This document shows, in pieces, positions 60,436 through 64,000 of a DNA stretch of 64,000 nucleotides. The position numbers and the translations under genes are program-made. The notes beneath the pieces are model-generated. The model did no database searches. It saw only the letters and a program-made list of their open reading frames with translations, and had not been told where the DNA came from. This stretch comes from Bacteroides_D sp963543925 (GTDB lineage Bacteria > Bacteroidota > Bacteroidia > Bacteroidales > CAJPTX01): positions 1 to 64,000 of the forward strand of contig CAUUCP010000003.1 of the NCBI GenBank assembly GCA_963543925.1, given 5' to 3'. The first letter of the stretch is position 1, and each line of letters opens with the position of its first letter.

Positions 60436-61263
60436 TTATTCTTCGCCAGCGGCGACTATTTTTTTTTGTTTTGCTTCGTCAGAACCAAACACCTTCTTTA
60501 TAATATCAGAAGCATATCCGAGGGGATTGTCACGAATTTTCTTTTCCTCGCCCCGCATCAGTACGAACATGCCATGGATGGTTCGATCGGTCACGTAGGT
60601 AGGGAGGTCGACTTCGAGCTTATCTGGCAAATCCGAGACACTGGCTCTTGATGTTAAGAAGGGTTTGACGAGTGGCATGGCTCTGTTGTAAACAGAAGCG
60701 AGTTCCTTGTAATATTTTGTCACCTCAACTTGCTCTATCATTTTGGCGCACTCTGGCTGGAAGGCTTTCATCAAGCCAGCAGTAGTTTTTTCACGGAGAT
60801 AGTGTGTAGCGGCCGTATCTCCGCCTTGAAGGATTCCGAGCCCGTCGGAAATAGACATATCGGTAATAGCGGTCTTAAAGACGGGGAAGGCCTTTCCCGA
60901 GGCGGCTTCTGCGGCACGATTGAGGGACGTGGTAAAATCATCGACCTTAGTGGAAATCGAGCTATAAAGCCCCTCTCCTAGAAAAGGGACTCGCTTTACA
61001 TTTTTCATAACCGTAAGGACAGGTTGTAGCTCCTTTGGGAGGGCTAAGCGAATCAGCTCATTTTTCAGAAATCCATCGACGGCGCTTCCCGTCTTGGAAG
61101 AAGAGAGCGCGGCGGTGTCAAGGGCTTCACGCAAACCAGCAACAATATCACTATTGCTTAGCCCCTGCAGGGACTTGAGATCTACCTTTTCACAGCCGAT
61201 GTGCAGAGAGGTAAAAAGCGTGAGTAACCCCAATGCGAGGATGAGCGTTACGCGATTCTTCAT
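60436..61263 (-). CDS. DUF4197 family lipoprotein
   Basis: A 275-residue exported lipoprotein (lipobox LHIGC, Cys about residue 24) followed by the DUF4197 domain. The signatures are LSNSDIVAGLREALDTA near the start and YYKELASVYNRAMPLV, FLTSRASVSDLPDKLEVDLPTYVTDRTIHGMF near the end. The family is widespread in Gram-negative bacteria and uncharacterised. A promoter box lies at 61304. It is probably periplasmic. Confidence 0.88.
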   Translation of the reverse strand: MKNRVTLILALGLLTLFTSLHIGCEKVDLKSLQGLSNSDIVAGLREALDTAALSSSKTGSAVDGFLKNELIRLALPKELQPVLTVMKNVKRVPFLGEGLYSSISTKVDDFTTSLNRAAEAASGKAFPVFKTAITDMSISDGLGILQGGDTAATHYLREKTTAGLMKAFQPECAKMIEQVEVTKYYKELASVYNRAMPLVKPFLTSRASVSDLPDKLEVDLPTYVTDRTIHGMFVLMRGEEKKIRDNPLGYASDIIKKVFGSDEAKQKKIVAAGEE

Positions 61264-61303
61264 AGAACGAGCAGTTAATAAATTCTTTTGATAAAGTGAG
61301 GAG

Positions 61304-61311
61304 CAAATCTA
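61304..61311 (-). promoter_or_regulatory. promoter -7 box of the DUF4197 gene
   Basis: Minus-strand TAGATTTG (TAnnTTTG), 40 bp before the ATG at 61263. No -33 match. Confidence 0.45.
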
Positions 61312-61401
61312 ATGCCATAAAAAACAGAACCCCGACTCTCTGTCGACGCAAATAGCGCAACGCCCTACCCTACAGGATGTATAAGGGGGCGGGAGTTCCC
61401 A

Positions 61402-63570
61402 CTACATCAATTGTCGTGTGATATACTCCCACATGCGCTCGTAGAGGTGGAGCGTGGCTCCCCCGCCATAGATACCATGGTTACGATCTGGGTAGAGTTG
61501 CATTTCAAAGGCTTTTTCCTCCGCGATGAGCTTTTCTGTCAAGCGCATGGCATGCTGTATGTGTACATTATCGTCAAAGGTTCCATGCATGAGGAGGAGT
61601 CCTTCCTTAAAAAGGGAAGTGAAATGGAGCGGGGAATTGTCGTCATATCCCTTGGCATTGGTAGCGGGCAAGCCCATAAATCGCTCGGTATAGATGGAAT
61701 CATAGAATCGCCAATTGGTGACAGGGGCGACCGCCACACACATTTTGTAGAGATCTCCAGCGCGGAATTTGCACAAGAGCGACATATATCCCCCGAAACT
61801 CCACCCCCAGATACCGATACGCTTTTCGTCGACGAAGGAGAGACTTGCCATATACTCGGCAGCTGCGATTTGGTCTTTAGATTCCAAGTTTCCTAGTTGT
61901 CCATAGGTACACTTTCTGAAGGCAGCTCCACGTCCGCCTGTGCCACGTCCATCGACACAGACGACGATACAACCACGACTTGCTAGGAACTCATCCCACC
62001 CGAGACGCCATCGGTCGAGGACGGACTGTGAATTAGGTCCAGAGTATTGGTACATCATCGTGGGGTAGACCATCATGCTATCAAAACCGATGGGGAGAAC
62101 CATGTAACCGTTGAGTGTAGTACCGTCAGGTGTTTGAAAAGTAAAGAACCTTTTTTCAGGCAGCTGATACTCTCGCAATTTATTTTGCAACGCCTTATTA
62201 TCCTCCAAGAGGCGTAGTTGTTTTCCATCAATACTGTGCAGTGATATCTGTGGTACAGCCTGCATACTGCTGTAAGTCTGTATGTAATAGGTGAGTGTAC
62301 TATTAAACCAGGCACTATTCGTTCCCCGTAAGTGCGACATACGCACTTTCTTCGATCCGTCCAGTTTCACACTAAAAATCGCGGTACGCAATGGGGACTC
62401 GTCATAAGCTCGGTAATAGAGCCGATCGGTCTTTGGGGAATAACCATAGACCTCGAGGATCTCGTCTTCTCCAGTAGTGATGGGTTGTGGGGGAATTTTA
62501 GACTCCCAATCGCAAAGATAAAGTTGTCGATAGCCAGAGCGCTCGCTCGGTATAATAAAACGTTTACCATCAGGGAGGAAGGTGAGATACCAATCGGTGG
62601 GTTCTTCGATATAACAAGCGTCCTTTTCTTCGAGCACGAGACGCGAGACTCCGGTTTCAGGATTGGCTTCGAGGATCTCGAGATGATTCTGCAACCGATT
62701 TTCGCGTAAATAACAGAGCGCTCCGCTCGGCGACCAACGGACACGTGGTAGATACTGATCGGTCTCGTCTCCAGTCTGTACACGCACCGTCTTGTGGAGC
62801 TTGGCGTCATAGACGTGCAAGGAGACTACGGAGTTCTGCTCTCCCGCCTTCGGATATTTGTAGCGATAGACTTGAGGGTAGAGGGTAGAGTCGTAATACA
62901 ACATGCTATACTCTCTGACATTCCGTTCGTCAAAACGCAGATAGGCGATGTATCTGGAATCTGGCGACCACCACAGGGCCGTCGCCATGGCAAACTCTTC
63001 TTCGTAGACCCAGTCAGCGGCACCGTTAATCACTTGATTACGTTGTCCGTCTGTAGTAACTTGTATTTCTGTATCGGAGGGGAGGTCGTAGTAGAAGAGG
63101 TTGTTGTCTCTTAAGAATGCGATTTTCGAACCATCTGGGGCGAATGTTGCCAGACGCTCTTTCCCTGATGTGGAAAGGGGTCGCAACTTGGCACTTTTGA
63201 GGTCATAGATCCAGAAATTGGCGAAATAGCTACGCCGATAGATCGGCTGCCGTTTCGTTTCCAGCAGTAAGTAACGCTCGTCTGCGCTCAATGCATAGGC
63301 TTCGACCTTCCGTAGAGAATCTGGGAGTTGGTCAAATGGGAGCATGACCCCGAGTTCTTTTCCCGTAGCGAAACTGAAGGTAATAATCCCTCTTTGTGGT
63401 TCTAGGGTCGTGTAGCGTTTTCCGTCCTTCAAGCCATAGGGGTAAGAGACCGAGGCGGGCGTAAAGCTTTTTTCCTGACCATAGAGTTCCTGCAAGGAGA
63501 GCTCTCGCAACTGCGCTTGTGCCATTGCGACGATGATAGACAATAATGCAACTAGAGTCCAGCGTAACAT
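61402..63570 (-). CDS. dipeptidyl peptidase IV (S9 family)
   Basis: A secreted prolyl dipeptidyl aminopeptidase of 722 residues that removes X-Pro/X-Ala dipeptides from peptides, a key nutrition enzyme in asaccharolytic Porphyromonas. A signal peptide (about 1-19, ending AQAQ) precedes an eight-bladed propeller. The propeller carries the N-terminus-binding glutamates in WVYEEEFAM. The alpha/beta-hydrolase domain supplies the catalytic triad Ser591 (GWSFGGYMS), Asp666 (GTFDDNVH) and His698 (PDRNHGIYG), by my count. Length and spacing match the P. gingivalis enzyme as I recall it. It lies just downstream of ssrA on the same strand. Confidence 0.95.
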   Translation of the reverse strand: MLRWTLVALLSIIVAMAQAQLRELSLQELYGQEKSFTPASVSYPYGLKDGKRYTTLEPQRGIITFSFATGKELGVMLPFDQLPDSLRKVEAYALSADERYLLLETKRQPIYRRSYFANFWIYDLKSAKLRPLSTSGKERLATFAPDGSKIAFLRDNNLFYYDLPSDTEIQVTTDGQRNQVINGAADWVYEEEFAMATALWWSPDSRYIAYLRFDERNVREYSMLYYDSTLYPQVYRYKYPKAGEQNSVVSLHVYDAKLHKTVRVQTGDETDQYLPRVRWSPSGALCYLRENRLQNHLEILEANPETGVSRLVLEEKDACYIEEPTDWYLTFLPDGKRFIIPSERSGYRQLYLCDWESKIPPQPITTGEDEILEVYGYSPKTDRLYYRAYDESPLRTAIFSVKLDGSKKVRMSHLRGTNSAWFNSTLTYYIQTYSSMQAVPQISLHSIDGKQLRLLEDNKALQNKLREYQLPEKRFFTFQTPDGTTLNGYMVLPIGFDSMMVYPTMMYQYSGPNSQSVLDRWRLGWDEFLASRGCIVVCVDGRGTGGRGAAFRKCTYGQLGNLESKDQIAAAEYMASLSFVDEKRIGIWGWSFGGYMSLLCKFRAGDLYKMCVAVAPVTNWRFYDSIYTERFMGLPATNAKGYDDNSPLHFTSLFKEGLLLMHGTFDDNVHIQHAMRLTEKLIAEEKAFEMQLYPDRNHGIYGGGATLHLYERMWEYITRQLM

Positions 63571-63594
63571 ACGACGATCCTCCTCTCTGCTTTG

Positions 63595-63995
63595 TGGAGC
63601 TGGCGGGAATCGAACCCGCGTCCAAACAAGGAATACCGATGCTTTCTACATGCTTAGCCTCCGGTTGGTTGTTGAGTAGGCAACGGACGGAGACACCCAA
63701 TACCTACCCTAGTTCCTAAATTTTCGGGACATGTTCGGAACGTCCATGCGCCTATTCCTGTATTTCCAGTGCCTCGAGCCGGGACGCAACAGGACTAGTG
63801 CTTCCCGTGAGACATCTCGTCTACACCACTCGTGGGCGCAGATTAAGCTTTATTAGACAAGGCTAATTAAGCAGCGAGAGCAAAAGAATTTTCGCCATTT
63901 AATTGGTTCGCACATTTTGTTTAACGAGCACTCCGTGCAACGCTCGACATGCTTACAACGCCATTCTACCTGCTGTCAAAACCAAAGTCAGCCCC
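63595..63995 (-). ncRNA. ssrA: transfer-messenger RNA (tmRNA)
   Basis: tmRNA rescues stalled ribosomes and tags the nascent chain for proteolysis. The 5' GGGGCTG pairs with the 3' CAGCTCC to form the acceptor stem (one G-U pair), and the T arm GCGGGTTCGATTCCCGC is perfect. The 5' part has the tmRNA-typical GGTTTTGACAGC. The tag reading frame lies at 63867-63911 on the minus strand and starts at a GCG resume codon. It encodes ANQLNGENSFALAA and stops with TAA; the -ALAA end is the ClpXP-type degron. CCA is not encoded after the discriminator A. Length is about 401 nt, with pseudoknots in between expected but not traced here. Confidence 0.95.
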
Positions 63996-64000
63996 CGATA

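Overview
The window looks like chromosome from a member of the Bacteroidales, most likely a Porphyromonas or close relative. The evidence is a SusC/SusD pair, two proteins with type IX secretion C-termini (one type A, one gliding-motility/type B), an OstA-like plus parvulin envelope gene set, an ATP synthase operon with the long Bacteroidetes-type subunit a, many TAnnTTTG promoter -7 boxes, and a tmRNA. Almost everything is on the minus strand; only two convincing genes (7801-8127 and 45863-47584) are on the plus strand.

Layout by coordinate; transcription mostly runs right to left. 0-7.6 kb: trmD - DUF7935-like - glycosyltransferase - recG, then a PASTA protein with a secreted type IX protein. 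7.8-16.3 kb: a small acidic protein, guaB with a double-parvulin protein, rluD, and a compact DUF4199 - glycosyltransferase - pyrD - yedF operon. 16.4-25.9 kb: SusD and SusC, preceded by a large propeller/SpoIIE sensor phosphatase and a gliding-motility C-terminal protein. 26-29 kb: an OstA-like protein and a SurA-like parvulin. 29.0-38.1 kb: an accessory island. 38.1-45.6 kb: a lipoprotein, folC, argS and secA. 45.9-47.7 kb: a lone DUF262/HNH (GmrSD-like) defence gene with its own terminator. 47.8-52.9 kb: atpBEFHAG, without atpD or atpC. 53-57.3 kb: aroF/chorismate mutase, rpsB-tsf, rplM-rpsI. 57.4-63.6 kb: a sigma54-type response regulator lacking a DNA-binding domain, a coiled-coil periplasmic protein, a membrane protein, a DUF4197 lipoprotein and dipeptidyl peptidase IV. 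63.6-64.0 kb: ssrA.

The most unusual region is 29.0-38.1 kb. A type I restriction system has intact hsdM and hsdR, but its specificity gene seems to survive only as a short 5' stub. Next to the stub is a cassette of two tandem AAA-ATPase/PD-(D/E)XK genes. They look identical along about 1.3 kb, but differ in a same-length block of about 280 bp around Walker B. The cassette is bracketed by diverged inverted repeats about 110 bp long containing a hairpin. Outside these, on both sides, are arrays of short repeats with a strict 11-bp period. A further short unit (core GCCAGACGGGCG) recurs at the 3' ends of both genes and once inverted upstream. I infer a recombining or mobile two-gene module that landed in, or replaced, hsdS.

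Starts were chosen by signal peptides, overlap with the upstream stop codon, nearby promoters and ATG versus GTG/TTG. Identities between repeats were judged by eye, not computed.
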